The notes below the pieces were generated by a model. It did not search any database, was not told the origin of the DNA, and saw only the letters and a list, made by a program, of their open reading frames with translations. Of a DNA stretch of 64,000 nucleotides, positions 13,037-27,995 are shown one piece after another. The translations under genes and the position numbers were made by a program. Source of the DNA: Sycobia sp. Sy_11 (taxonomy: Eukaryota; Arthropoda; Insecta; Hymenoptera; Epichrysomallidae); contig JACCIC010000019.1 in NCBI GenBank assembly GCA_018907035.1, forward strand, positions 4,419,501 through 4,483,500, written 5' to 3'. Position 1 is the stretch's first letter. Each line of letters starts with the position of its first letter.

Positions 13037-16000
13037 GATTGGTTGTTACTAAAAAAACTTATTCAAAACAAAAACTTTCAAATAGTATTTTTAAATTTTA
13101 TCGTAACGTTAAGTACAAAGTATGAATACGAGTATAAAGATACATTTTTAATCGTTATATATGACCTTGATAGAAATCATTGAACTTCAGCTTTGGTATT
13201 CCCAGAACGTTTTGTCCAAGTTTATTCGTTCTAGACTGGAGTCTGACTGGACGCTGAGATACATATATAGTTTACTATATCCTTACCTTATAGACCCAAA
13301 TCTGCGTGTAAGTCAATCTTTAATTCGTGAGATTTGTCTCCTGCTGTTCAATCGGAAGTAAATCGTGTCACGCGGCAAATCGTTAACTTTTACAACCGTG
13401 TGGAAATCAACTATTTTTTTGTCGCATAAAAATGTTTTTTTAGGCAAATAAATCTTGGAAGTGCATCTCAATATTGTCAAGATAGTGTCGGACTCGCCAG
13501 GTGACTTGAAACTTTTCTAAGATAACAGACAAGAAATAAATTTTTTAAAAAATTCTTTTTATAAATCTATTAGTACAGATACATTATAGTTTAAAAAAAA
13601 AATGTATTTTTGATTGAATACAGTAGCTGCTGCGTAGAATTATTTTTTCACTCTGTGCATTTGAAGTTTGAACTTTTTGACAGCGATAAGAGAATCTAAA
13701 AGTCGTATAAAAAGAATACGATTTAATAAATAATGATCAGAATCACAAAATTCTGCGAGTGTTAGAATATTATTAATTTTATGTGTAAGGGGATCTTTTA
13801 TTTTTATTTCTTTTATTTTTTCTAAACGTTGTATAGAAAACATAGATAAAAGTATTTTCTCAAATTCAATACCGTTTGAAAGTCGTCTCCATAGGTGCAC
13901 AACTCCCATTGCTTAAACGCCCGCATTTCAAAGTAAATGCTACTAACGATCATTTCATCGCAGTAAAACATTATTTTTTTTTGCAGTACCTGCTTGTGGA
14001 ATCCAATGCTTTTTTCTCGCAACAGCATTTCTCGCAACGGTGCACCCGATAGCCCAAAAATTTTTCATTCGAATGCGCTATAAATTTCACTCATCCCTTG
14101 CAGAAGTTTCTTTCTCCTATCAATTATAATAATTAAAATGTATCAAAAACTTTTTATCAAAGGAAAAATCTGCTTTTTTTCAATAATGTTACAAAAATAA
14201 AAATTTTAATTGTTTTTGTAGACGATCGTTATAAAGCGATCGCTCATTAAATCATAGTTAGAAATCGAAAGATCTTTTTGCATCACGTTATAATTTATGG
14301 TTCATTCGGGCTTTTGTCTATAGATGTATTTCTTCCTGGAACTTTTTAATAGAGTATTGAAGTTGATACTTTGTATAATGTAATCTTATTTCTAGTATTG
14401 AAACTTGGTCTCACTAAACGTTTTTTTTTTTAATAAATAGAACAGTTAAACAGCATGAAAGGTAACAAAAAAAAAAAACTAAATCAGCAAACCTGAGATA
14501 CTATGAAAAAATAAATTACTATACACAAAACAAAAGAATTTTGTTAACATGATAATTGTACACTAAAAAATTAACATAAAAAATCTCTGTCTTTGTTTTA
14601 CATATTCGTTTTGTTTAACTTGAGGTTCGTAACTGTAGGTATTATTTAACGCCTCCTTTATGTTTATCATCTTTTTTTGCGCCAAACAGCCCGATACGTG
14701 AGATAGCCCCTATAATAAAACCTCCCGCAATAGTCATCTAAAGAGAGCCGCCTTTACACGAGGGCCATTCGGGGCGGTTATACGTTTGCTCCAGATCGAT
14801 GGAAACCGCCACCCCCCCCTCCCCTATACAGACCGCTTCGTTAACGAGACAGTTGGCTCGTCTAACGTGGGCGAGCGTCAGCATTTTCATTTTCGTTTCC
14901 GACGTCGACTAGGCTCGAATGAACTCGATCTGTCGTTCGTATGTAACTTCAACGTTTCAGCCTCCTTTCACTTTAGACATCAACTCATTATATATATTTA
15001 GTTATATTTTTTTATCATGATAAGAGATAAATGTTAAAAAAAAAAGTGACGCGAAAGTTAACTTTATATCTATAGATATATGTATGGAACTACCGTAGTA
15101 AAAGTTGACTTTTGCATAATTCTTTTTGTTCAATTTAATTATTTAATTATTTTCTATAAGTTTACTTCTTTCTTCAGTTATCCAATGGAGGTATTTTATC
15201 CAATTTAATATTTTATATTATATTGTATTATCAATATAATATTATCAGATCAATAAAATACGACTGCTTAGTTATTATAATCCTTTTAAAATCCACACTC
15301 TCTTAATAAAATCTATCTTTGTCCTTATTACAAATATCTTTTCTAACTCTTACTTATAGATTTCGTAAATATTGATTTTATTTTTCTTCTTCTTTGTCCT
15401 ATCTGCGTGCCTCGTAGATGCGTGATACCATTGTTTGAAAATTATCCGGTAATAATAAAATAAAATTATTTAATTCTCAATTGAAGCACTTTAGTGAACA
15501 CTTGCAATTCATTATCTTCATCATATATTGAATAAAGGAATTTTTTATAATGTTTTCAGACAATTAACACGGAAAAATATAATAGAAGAAATTTTTACGT
15601 ATTGTTTTTAAGAGCTACCTTAAAATTTTCGAGTTCGTTGTGCTTTTTATTCTGATTATTGTTACATACTTATGATCTCACTAATACAAATAAAATATTT
15701 TATGGATATTTATTATACTATAATAAATTAACTATAAAGAATTTAGCACGTATTGATTAACTTCTACCTACTGGTAGCCATTCCTTATATAATTAAATAT
15801 AACACTTGCTTTATAAAATTATATTTAAATTTCGCATTCAATTCTGGAAGAAAAATTTTTGGGATTTCAATACGTTTTATTTAATGAACTATATTAAGAA
15901 TAACAAAAAATAGATAATACGGAATATATAGGGAAAAAGCAAAATACTTACAAAACTATACATATTTTGCAAAATTCTTTCCAATTGAGGAGGAAAATCT

Positions 16001-16440
16001 GTAATTAGCATTGATGAATATTTTGAAGCAGTAAATCGACCTTCAAATGTAACTGCTAAAACTCCTTTTAGCTGATATTACTTAAAAATGCAAATTGTAT
16101 TTATGTCGACTACATCACTTAACATGACAATGAAGACTAAAAAATGTTTGATTTTTAATATGCAGTATTAGTAAATATTTGCAGCATTTAGTAATTAATT
16201 ACGCGTCACCATAAATTGTCCTGTTCAAATTCGATAGAAAAGGGATATCAAGAAGGACAAGCAGCGCAATATTTATTTTTCCATGTGGGTATCTATTTAT
16301 TCTTCTAATCTTTAAAATACCTAAAGTTAAAGAGGAGATAAATAATAATCCGATAGTTATAGATAACTAACCTAGAGTAGCGCCAGAATATTTTTGATTT
16401 ATATCGATAGTACTTAAGAATTACTGCATCATTTTATAAA
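12171..16440. other. AT-rich intergenic DNA
   Basis: No gene is recognised here. A (TA)n tract lies at 12971-13032. Two overlapping minus-strand frames (13640-13909 and 13822-14037) read on into one another and could be one frameshifted fragment of an unidentified decayed element, but I cannot assign a family. A small GC-richer patch sits at about 14730-14900. Confidence 0.4.
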
Positions 16441-16444
16441 TTCT

Positions 16445-17455
16445 CGTTCATAAAAGGCATGAAATGAGCCTCTGGTGAAATGCAGGAACGCATGGCCATA
16501 ATACTCAATTTAAAGAAACACTAGATTATACATTGAGAAACTCCACTCCATCATATTCAATGGTGAAACAGTGGATTTCAGGACGCTCTATTGAGTTTCC
16601 AACTCACGGAATGATTAAAAAAGTTTACAAAATGGTTGTCGAGGATCGTAGATTAAAGGTGGGCGAGATAACTAAGAATACCCAGGATGTCAACGAAACG
16701 CGTACGCAATATTTCATATGAAAATTTGAGCGTGAAGAACTTCTGTTTTACGAAAGTGCGGCGTTTATTTGCTAGCAGTCGATCAAAAAATTTCATGGAA
16801 AGCTGTTTCTATCGAGAATTTGACACTTTTTAAGCGAAACCTTAGATAAATTTTTAGGTCGACTTATAATTGTAGAGGAAATTGGGATTCATCTCTACAC
16901 TTCCGAAAGTAAAAAATAGTCGAAATGATGAATTGGACTAGATGAACCACACTCTGGTTCTAGCCACTGCTATTTGGGACACGGAAGGGATTATTTTCGT
17001 TGATTATCTGGAATAAGATAAAACCATCATTGGCTAATACTACATGAAGTTATCGCAATGTTTGAGGGATGAAGCAAAAAATTAATGATCTCACTTGGCA
17101 AAGAAGATCTTGTTTCATGAGGATTACGTATCTGTCCATACGTCAGTTTTTGTGATGGATAAAATCAACAAACTAGGATTCAAATTACTTTCCCATCCAC
17201 CATATTCAGCCTCCCGTGACTATCACCTATTTCCTGATATAAAACATTTGGGAGCAACGAAAAAGTCATCGATACTGTAAATGAGAATTTTAAGGGACTT
17301 GACAAATCGGGTATACAACTGGAATAACTGCATTAAAGCACCGTTAAGAAAAATGTATTAGTCTTTATGTAGTTTATATTGAGAAATAAAGTGAAAAAAA
17401 GCCGGAAAAAGTTGCTTTTCTTCATCAGGACAGAAAATTTTCACCCGGCCCTCGT
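16445..17455 (+). mobile_element. Mariner-family transposase remnant
   Basis: This is a decayed Tc1/mariner-superfamily copy. Translated pieces in shifting frames match mariner transposase in order: a helix-turn-helix end with DRRLKVGEI (about 16640-16665), WDTEGIIFVDYLE (about 16975-17010), then FHEDYVSVHTS and SHPPYSAS (about 17105-17215) and HLFPDIKHL. Several in-frame stops and shifts make it non-functional. The right end near 17447-17455 (GGCCCTCGTA) resembles a mariner terminal repeat, but no matching left end was found, so the left boundary is approximate. The aspartate of the second catalytic block (HED) is kept, unlike in the two other copies in the window. Confidence 0.8.
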
Positions 17456-19260
17456 AGAATTATCTTCTATAGAACATAAATCTCATTTTATTCTTAGCTC
17501 TATTATTTTTTGTGGTAATATTTTTAATTATGAAGATACCACTCTCAATGCTGAATCCTTCAGTGTAGATCAGGCTTCTATTGAGAATTAGAGGATCGGG
17601 GTAAATAAATAGATCTTAATTAGTTTCATTAATTAATTAACGAATACGAATTTAATTAATAATTAACGCAGATTAGTGAATTAACGAATTGATAATATTC
17701 TTTTATAGTACAATAACGATCTCGTGTATATAACAAACCATCGTGTATATAGGAAGTGTTCATGTGTGAATCGATACAATATATTGTTTTTACGTATTAT
17801 TCGATATATACCAAGAGAGATTTAAGCTGAAACAAGGTCACTACAATCTTTTTTTGTGAAGGGATATTCCAGTATGTATAGAATGGCTTCCGATCTGGAA
17901 TCGACCTGTTATACTTGATGCTTTATTATATTCGAAACCGATTAGCTTGGAAATCGGCTGATTGTTGTTTTAAGCTGCCTAGAGACATACGAGTCTACAA
18001 AACTAATAGCTTCCAATAATATGTTACCTTTGATCAATCTCTGTGCTAATTGTTTCGAGTTTTTTGGCGCACTCGAACGTAGGCCATGTTGTCGAGTAGT
18101 CACTCCGCGATCATCAGCATTCCGACACAGTCGAGTGGTGCGGTACTCGACACGTATGGTAGTTGTCGATTTTGAATATGGTAGCATGTCGATTTTCAAT
18201 ATTTTCATTCCATCAGCATGTTTGGTTCGAGCTTGTACATGGCTGAGTAGGACTGCCTATTAACTAAGACCGGAATGTTCACTGTACCGATATCAGTACC
18301 AGTATCGCCGTAGATCTTAAGATATCTCATCATATGCATAACTAAGTGTATAACATTTTCCAAGGCACTATACAAAACAGTGTCTAATATTTCCTTGTAC
18401 CTGATATTTCCCATTGTAGAAATATAGCTTAATGTTTAAATATGTACCTGTAAGTATAAGGACTATCTAATCCGTAAAAAATACAAGACATAAATATAAA
18501 AAAATAACAAAGAATTACAAAAAGAAACAGAGCAAGTTAGATTAAATACAATTATAATATAATAATAAATAATGAAAATATTTCACTTCTACAGTGAATC
18601 ATTTTGTTTTCTATTTATTTGTTACCCATAAAACAATTGCAAGGATAAGTAGCCTTTTAATTATTATGATCAAATTTCTGATATATACTTCATATGCTTT
18701 TTGGTTCTCTTCTTTTTAAAAGTTTAAATTAAATTTTACAAATACTGTTTACCAGTTAGTCTAAATAAAAAATAAGCATAGAAGACTAGTTGACGATATA
18801 CTACATTGTATATTTTTGATTCTCTCGATCATTCGTTGAATGTAGCACGTCGGCTATTTAATTAGTTTCCCGTTTTTGTAAGTCGAACGGATTGTGATGT
18901 ATAGAATTGAAGTCGGACAATCATGCATAATGAAACTCGCTCTCTAGATAAATGCTTAAAGATGATTGTAGAGACCAGTTCTACATAATATATATTTTTT
19001 TATTTTAGCGACTATATATTTTAAATGTTTGACCAAATTTTAATAATCTCGACATATGTATATAATATGCAGTTAATAAAGTTTCATCGATTACTACATG
19101 ACCTATTGTTCACATGCGCACTGATCATTCAATATTTTATGAATATAATATTGAATAATAAATAATTCTTTAAGCAGTGATTCCGATCGCTCGTTGACTT
19201 GTATACAAAGTAGAGCATTACAGCACTGCGCATATACTATGACATTTCTTGAAATCTTAT
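17456..19260. other. Intergenic DNA without recognised genes
   Basis: AT-rich DNA between the mariner remnant and the first protease promoter. A GC-neutral patch at about 17940-18260 is open on both strands, but neither translation matches a family I recognise, so no gene is called. Confidence 0.4.
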
Positions 19261-19264
19261 CTAC

Positions 19265-19272
19265 TATAAATT
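19265..19272 (+). promoter_or_regulatory. TATA box of serine protease gene 1
   Basis: TATAAATT lies 49 nt upstream of the ATG. An AGTGAC motif follows at 19279-19284. The second protease gene has TATAAATA and AGTGAC in almost the same arrangement, which supports a shared, duplicated core promoter with a very short leader. Confidence 0.5.
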
Positions 19273-19313
19273 GTATGTAGTGACTATTTTATTATGCTAT
19301 TATTGAAGATACA

Positions 19314-19395
19314 ATGAAGCAGTTAACGAGAATCCAGTATTTCTCTATTGTCATCATTATTTTTACATTTCAATACACCAGGAGCTTTTCTATTA
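19314..19395 (+). CDS. Protease 1 exon 1 (signal peptide)
   Basis: The exon runs from the ATG after ATACA to the donor GTACGT at 19396 (phase 1). It encodes 27 residues with a basic start and the hydrophobic core FSIVIIIFTF. Its 82-nt length equals that of exon 1 in the paralogue, which supports the start. Confidence 0.8.
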
Positions 19396-22300
19396 GTACG
19401 TTATACTATACTTAGTATTTAGTAATAAAATAATATGATAATAATATAAATATACTATGGACTAAAGTACTAAAGTAATTTATCTGAATAGTATTAATCA
19501 AATTACTGCTTAGATACTCTAATGAACGTTTAAAATAAAAAAAAAAATCATTTAGTTCAATTTTAACGATAAAATATATATTTGTAATTCAGATAAGATG
19601 CACTATTGAGAAACTTTTTATTCTGGTTCAATTCGAGTAAGTTTTATTTGAATTCAGATACATTAATTTTTAATATAGGTATATATAGTATATTATGATA
19701 GAAGCGAACCATAGAGGGGTTTATCGGCCATGGTACGTTTACTGCCTGAGTAGAGGACGTAACCACTTGCCCAAACCGGCAAATGCTTTTAATCACTTGT
19801 GGATTGCAATGTTTTTAAATTCGCAGGGTGCATAATACAATTTTCCTACGGCTATTTTTAAAGGGAGCGAAATTTTATTTTAACCGATTGTCATATTTAT
19901 AGTGCTATTATATTGTATAGTTCTCCGTTGTTTTATATTTTGCTTTTTGGGACAAGAAAGTGCTCTTTTGCGAAGTAGGCGGAGAAAATTGTATTTTTTT
20001 CTCTGATCGATATACAAAATAAGGCGATGCTTTTTAATTCTAATTAATTATACATATATATTTTATATTTTATATTTAAATTTTTTTTAATCCGTCAGGT
20101 AAATACGACAGCCATAAACAAAAAATTGTTGGTGGAAAGTACATATTAATTTCTGAAGCACCGTATCAGGTAAAAAATAATTAATTCTTAGGTATAAGCA
20201 TTAATTTATTAAGAAATTTAGAACGTATTAAATAAGTTTCAACAATTTATTTTTCTGTTAGGTCAGTTACTTATATAAATATAATTTGAAGTGTGGTGGA
20301 AGTATTGCTACAGAAAAATGGATAATACTAGCATATCATTGCTTTCTGTAAGTATTTCACGTATTTTTATTAATAAGAATTGTTAACTTAAAGCGTGGAT
20401 TTTTTCATTTTCAACATCAATTTCTTTTAATTTTTGTAACAAAGTTTTATTGCAAAAGAATTTTAAAAGACCATTAGTAATATAAATCGGTAACAGGTAT
20501 CGTATGATATTCTAGATCATATAGTGAATTCAACGTGAAAAAAAAATTTCCGAAAATTCCAATCATTTGTCATGAATTAAGAGCGAGATTTTGACATATC
20601 AGAATTTCCGATATAAAAGAAAATAACCGTAAATAAAAGAAATTTATTTACAGTGTAATATCTGAAACATGTAAAGAACAGCTTTTTTGTACTTATTCAT
20701 TTAAATATATTAGAAAGGTGACATCGTGAGATAATTCCAAAGCTTTAGATTGAGCGTACCCAAATTCTTCGGAAAATTTTACTCTAGTTTCTGTAAAATT
20801 AAAACTGGGTCTAATTTTGTTGAGCTTTGTCATTTTGAAAGAATCATTATTCGTATAGTTAGTCACTGCTAGACGACTTGTATACATGTATGATCTATTA
20901 TATATTCTCACTAAATATACCCACATAAACATTTCATGTATTAAAAAGTTGTAATATTCAAACACACATTCAGTCATATATATATATATATTGTTAATAT
21001 AGGATTAGACATCAGAATATAAAAAAGTACTTTTATGAATCTGCATATGACCGTGACACTATTAAATATAGGTAGACTTTTCAAGATTCATAAAGAAACG
21101 AAAAACAAATTTATCAGATAAATATGAGTATAGTGGGAATTACCTTGGTAATGCATAAACATAACTATTCAGGTCAAGATAGAAACATTAGGAAATCTAA
21201 GTATTTATATAAATCGCCGAAATGTATAGATATTCTAAATCTAGAGTCTATCACGATACTTTAAAATGCCTAATCAATATTCGAGTAAATCGTGTGCTGC
21301 TGTATAAAGTTATTGTCTTGTCTCGTCAATATGAACAATCAATATTTTAACGCAGTAATGATAGGCAACAGGCTTTTTATCTAATTGGGCGGCAGAGAGA
21401 TGCATTTTATGATGGTACATCATAAAATCATAGCTTTTTAATCATATAGTTTGTGAATTTTGAGTGAAAATTCCATAGAGAGCGTCGGTACCATAAATTA
21501 TAGTAAAGTCATAATGTTGGAGCAAGAATATTATAAACTCGCTCAACATGACTATAAATTATAGAAGCGTCATAAAACAGATAATATTTAGAGAATTTAA
21601 TTTATTTAGGAGCATACTTGACAAAAAAATATAATAAAATACACTCGTCGAAATATTTTCGGCAAATCCTGAGTTCGAGCGATATACGAGGTCAAACAAT
21701 TAAGTAATGCAAAATTGAAAAATCGAGTATATTTAAAAATTATGGTACATCGCTGCGATCCTCTTCAAAGTAGTCCCTTTTTGCACGTATACGCTTATTC
21801 CAGCGAGTTATCCAGTTTTTGTAACAATTCTGGAACACTTCTTGTAGGAGCTCTCCGGGTACCTTCGTCACAGGTTCTTGGAAATTTCAACGGAGTCGAA
21901 ATTTCGACCTATGTTGAATTTTTTCAAATGGGGGAATAGGAAAAAGTCGCAGGATGACATGTTCGATAAATAGGGCGGTTGTGGTAACGTTGCGATGTCT
22001 TTAGATAACAAAAACTGAGAGCGCTAAACGCACTGTGACAGAGTGCATTGCCGTGATGCAGAACCCGAGTCTTCAAGATCTCTGGACGCACTGTGAGCAC
22101 CCTTTCTCGTAATTTTTCGAGCACATGGCGGTAAAATATGATTGATTTAATTGATTTACGGTTTATCCCGGTGGTACAAACTCCTTGTGAACCACCACTG
22201 GTCGAAGAAGCAAATGAACATGGTTTTTACTTTGGACTTGCTCATTCTCGCCTTCTTTGGCATTGACGGTCCAGGGGGTAGCTACTGTTGGTTTTGTTGT

Positions 22301-25300
22301 TTAGTTTCAGGGTCATATTGAAAGAACCAAGTTTCATCACCAGTAATAACTCGATCGAGAAGATTAGGATCACTTTCAACCTGTTCGAGACAATCTTGAG
22401 CGATGTTTATTCGATGGACTTTTTGCTCATCTGAAAGGTTCTTCGGAACCATCTTTGCTCACAGCTTTTTTATGGCGAAATCTTCGGTTCGCCACCCAAG
22501 CACCTGACTACGACTCAGGGCATCACTACCATATACTTTAAGTACTTTTTCATAAGTTTCTAATGCTCATTAGTCCGTGATTTGAAGTATTAGACTGGCA
22601 GAATTAAGGCAAATATAGGAATTTCTATCGTGAATCTTTTCAAATATGCATTATTGTTTCTTATAGGGAGATTTTCGGATCTCCTAGCTCAAATTCTAAT
22701 AAATATGTATTGGTCAGCATTATACATTCAAGTTGTTATTTATATGTATTTATATTTTCAACCCGTGTTTTCTGCAATCTGTGCCATAGTGGATCATGTG
22801 TTAGCCTGCGAACCAGAGGGTCATCACCTGTCGTTAAGCTGCCTTCAGCTACATCTCAATTATACCGCACCACTTGAGTGCCACTCCTACTAATTCGCGA
22901 TTCTGTTGTATTTCACTTATTCCTTCATATTCGAAAACCACAGATAAAATTATTTTTAATATACCTAAATAATGAATGCACGTTATAATTGTCCAGAGTT
23001 ACCTCTGAGTTCAATTTTACTACTCTAGATCTAAAATTGGATATTAGATTTAGGCATATTTATTTATTTTCTAATACTTTTTTTGAAATGACTCTTTTTT
23101 AAAACGAACTTATTTGAATTTTTCTTTAAATATAATAGCTTAGCATGTAGATAGTAGTAATTGTTATATTATATATTAATAATTTTATAATTATTTTATG
23201 GTTACAGTGATACGCCAATACCTAAGGTATTAAAATATGGAAGTATAAGGACATCAACAGCATACACAGAACAATATGGTATATTTTATGCAATCGTACA
23301 ATTAATACTACATCCTGATTATGATGCAGTGACAATGGATAATGATCTGGCCTTGGTTCAAGTTCAGTATATACTTTTAAGAATTGTTTTATATTTTTGA
23401 AGGATATAATTTAGTAAAATATTTTTTAAAACAAAAAGTAAGATAAAATATAAGATCAAATATAGGAAGAAAAGTAACAAATGGTACATTTCCTCACTGA
23501 CAGAGAAGTTGATGATTTATCAAGTGAAGAACAGCAAATAAGTTTCACAAGGTAAATAATGAATTAACATACTTGCCTTGAAAGATATTTTGCAGTACTA
23601 CACACATGGCAGCAGAACACTTATAGTAAATTTGTAATTTTTCGACTATCATAGTATAAAATATTGCTTAACATTAATATAAAAATTCATTATTTACCTT
23701 GGGAAAGTTACGTTGCTTTCGTCGGGGGATAAGCTGTCGGACGAGGTAAATTGTCACGCCATATCGCAGTGCCTGGAGCCACGGATCGAATGTGAGCCAC
23801 CTACTGTAGTCTGTGCATCAGTTCAGGTTGCTTGTCGAGGTTGTTGTTAGCCCGTCCTGCCAACACGTGATCCTGTAAATTTCCAGTATATCGAAGACAC
23901 GCGTCACGTGCTGCAGATTTTTTTTCCCAAGAATTCGAATATACCACAAAATCGCTCAGGAAGAATGGTATAAAATGGTTCATATATCAACAGAGAACCT
24001 CCTGTATTATAAAAAGGTTGAAACGGGCACGTTCTTGAGGCTGAAGCTCATCACTCGCCATTGATATAATCTCCTATCGGGGATGGTGCAAGCGGTGTAC
24101 AGCTTAGCTAGCTCTTTCACTCAATAAGATCAGTCAGCGTCCAGTATTCAGGTCTAGTGTTGAGAATATGATGACGTTTCCGATGTCATTAATCATCGCC
24201 GCTATTGTCGATGTTCTGCATCGTGCTCTGCGTTACTGCGTCCAACTTTCATCGTAAAACTCTCGCGCTTTTTCACGAGAACCCCCAGAAAGCTATATTG
24301 CGAGATTAATAATTCAATTTGTCCGTCGTTCAACATTTCGCGCATTTGCTCCTTTATTGCGGCCAGCTTCTGCGCAGATAAGTGGTAAGTTGCTTGTCTG
24401 AAAGGGCTGTTGTCTTTCAACTCGATATCATGTACGATATACTGTATCTGACACAAAGGCCCTGCTGGTTGAACAGATCTACATAGTATGTGATCAGAGC
24501 CACTAAATCGGGCGCTAGCTGACTCGTGATAACTTGACGTATTTCATCAAAATAATTAGGTAGCGTATCGATACGATAATGATGGTCGTATAGCTTGGCG
24601 GCTAACCTGATGTAAACTGCTTCACAGTCGTACGTCCCTATGAGAAACTCACAAAACTTGGGCTACCCGAGGGTGAGGTTGCTGTATGCCATTCACCACC
24701 GAGCGACATCCTCCATTGAGGTGCGAGAGATCAGTCTCTTTTCTTCCAGGAAGGACCTAGGGAACTGGTAATCTCTCCCTGCGAACTAGGGCAATTCGCT
24801 GCTCCAAAAATTTTGTTCACGAATCAACTTCTAGGGAGACTCTAGCCTTAGGGTGATGGGCGTAGGGTGTCCTCATGTTTTCACTATTCGGAACGGGAGA
24901 GTAGGGGGTTGCCGGCAAGCAAGCTGCTAAAACATGTAGTTCTGTTATAGTTATGGTTATAGCAGGTGCCGCTGGAACTGTTGTTACTGCCGCGTTATCT
25001 GCTGCATCTGCGTCTCTGGCCGGAAAGCCAGCTACTGTTGTTCTTGCATTATACATTATTTTACCTTCTGATGCGGTTGTAGATGCTGTTTGGATTGTAG
25101 TGTCATTTCTGATGGCTGTTGTCGATGCAGGGCTTCACTGGTATTTTCTTGACTGCTAGAGGTCACCATTTTGGCTTCCATGCGCTTCGCCTGTAGTCCG
25201 CTTTCTTTTCACTAGAGAAGCTCATGCTCCGGACAGAGCAGGAGAAGATTAAATCGTCGAAAACCTCGAGGCCATTAGGCTATTTAAGCTTCAAATCCCA

Positions 25301-27952
25301 CTTTGAACGTCAGATTGATGTCGACCATGTAGTAGTCACGGACTGTCAAAACGCAGATGCGAAAATCGCTAAGTTTCATAAAATAAATACTGCCGTTCTC
25401 ATATTTTTCTTAACTATAAACTAATGCCTTTTGGGTGGATGTAAAGAGAGTGAGAGAGAATAGAGTTACCACACAGAGGGAGAGAGAGAGAGAGAGAGAA
25501 AGTAGAGAAGAAATAGATAACGTCGCCTAATAGTCCAGTCCCGGATGCTTGACCGGGCGGTCAAGCTTTCGGATGGTGAGAGAGAGACAGACAGATAAAC
25601 AGACCGAGAGGGAGAGGGAAGAAGGAAAGAGGGGAGAGGGTGCCTGACTGTGAAGACCAAGTCGTCTAACAGAGTTAAGCGTATAGCGAGTGGTGGGAGA
25701 TGTGTGTGTTGAGTTTCGTGCATTCAGGTCGTCGACTAAACTATTAGGCTCTTGGAGGTGTTCTTCATGACCTTGCGCACGTAAGGTACGCGGGCGTCGA
25801 ATTTTAGAAAGAAATTTAATATAGAACTCATTAATTAATGGTTAACTTTTCTCATTATTCGTTTCAGCTGAACTAGTTAGTTTATGTCGTATACATATAT
25901 ATATATATAGAGAGAGAGAATACGCTCAATATATAAAACATTATATTATATATTTAGTTTAATCGTTAAAAATATATAGTTCCTATAATACCATTTCTTT
26001 TGGTAGGTTGATCCAGATATTATATTTGATATGTATCAAAAAGCGATTCCTATTAATCAATCGAAGCATATTCCTAAAGTAAATGATGAATTAACAATTT
26101 CTGGATTTGGAGAAGCAGATGTGAGTTAATATCAAATCATTAAAGACGATTTGTTTCAATTAAGCACTAGATTATATATTACTTTGACGTACATGATTTT
26201 GATCATATAGGAACCAAGAGATTTTAGATTTGATCTAGTTTCAGTTCTTAATAAATCAGCTAATTAATTTTTCGAAAATTTACGAACCTAAAATAATGTA
26301 ACCTATTTCAAGAATCTAACTAAAAGTATCGACGAATAGATTTGATTTTCATATCTGTTGAAATTTATTAAAATCAATTATTATTTTTGTTATAATACAA
26401 GACTTTAGTCTATTATTATATTGTATGTAATAATGAATATAATCAATGGCAGTTGAAACCAATCGAGCCAAAATGAAAATATTTACTTATAATTAAAAAA
26501 ATGAGGACAATTATGAATTAATTTATATTTTGTTTCTTGAATGTTTTCAAAATTTCCGTTCTAGTGTGATATAAATGAATTATTATTATTCGAATAATAT
26601 ATCCTTGTCAGTGAGAAACTTATGGCATAAATACATAGTTAGATTAGTTTTTTGCATTTTCTACTATATATACACCTTTGCTTCCACCGTTTATAATAGA
26701 TGGCGGCATCTGTAAGTGCTGATCAAAATCAGTCGATGCAAAATTTCACTAGAGAAAACTAGAATAGCCGATAACATAATCGGATCAAAGCATTTGTGAA
26801 TTTCTATTTTCAACGAAAACTAAAATCTTTTATCATTCCAAGAACAGTGCAGCTAAAGCTTGTAGAATGTTTATAGATCTGCATCAATGAACTGATTTTA
26901 TTATAAGTGCGTGTCGTTTGAAAATTTGTTTCAAATGGTTTCAAAAGTAGTTTTCCAAATTTCAATAATAGTAACCTCAAAAATAAGCATAGTGATTAAA
27001 GAGAGAATATCGAATGTACAAAATAGAAAGCATTACTTATTTAATACTTGTTGCAAATACAAGGACTAATATCGTAAATATTGTATTTGACTTAGAAAAC
27101 TATATCAAGACTCCTCAAAATCGTGATCTCTGACGTTATTTAGCATATGATCCGCGTTTCATTGCTTTGAGCAGATGCTCGAAACAAAAAGTCAGAAAGC
27201 ATTTTTACATCGTTCTCCGATTGATGTCTGAGATAAATAAATCGTATGATGGAAATTATAGAGTGTTGCCGACATATTTCCACGTCAATTTTCAAAAATT
27301 TACTACGCCAAGATTATAGTCTGGATTTGGTGCGATCAGATCGACGACTGACTGACTGAATGTCTGACTAGCACTTGTTTTGACCAATGACATATGGATT
27401 GACGAAGGAGTACTGTGATTTCTATGAATAAGTTTAAAAATTTAATTGATTTCTGGGATAAAGTTAATAACTTCATCGAGAGTACAAAAGTAGTGGCTAG
27501 TATTGACCAGTATTTTAAATAATAAATATGTAATCATTTTTTAGCGTAAAACCTAAAATTTACTTTCAAAAAGACTGAAGTAGAGGTGTCTATATAATAG
27601 AATTTTATACTGTTAGTTTTCTTATTTGATTATTGTTAAAAAATATTAAGTTATATTTATTTAATACATATTATGGAACTTCACTGACTATTTATTAACT
27701 TTATTAAGAAATTTTATTATTTATTATTTATTAATAAATTATATGGTAACGGAAATTAATGAAATCATATATCTATTTCAATATATCGAATATCCATAGC
27801 TCCATATTTCAAAATGAATAATCAGACGAGTGTAACAATAATTTTATTAGAGGTTATTAATTGTGAGAGATTTTAAAATTTGTTATTAAATAATATCATG
27901 TTAAAAATATTTTGAATAACTAAACATTAAGTATAATAATAATATACAAATC

Positions 27953-27995
<43 letters not shown>

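Noticed and set aside
17942..18263. Overlapping frames on both strands, one with SAPKNSKQLA-like text
   Set aside because: The words recall Gypsy reverse transcriptase (PAPKN-KQL), but the sequence after them does not follow the family, so no element was called.
22630..22893. Hydrophobic open frame in protease 1 intron 3
   Set aside because: It has no family motif and lies beside the mariner remnant in an intron. It is probably a chance frame.
24953..25159. Plus-strand Ala/Val-rich frame resembling a membrane protein
   Set aside because: It is the antisense reading of the Pro/Ala/Thr-rich retroelement frame on the minus strand.
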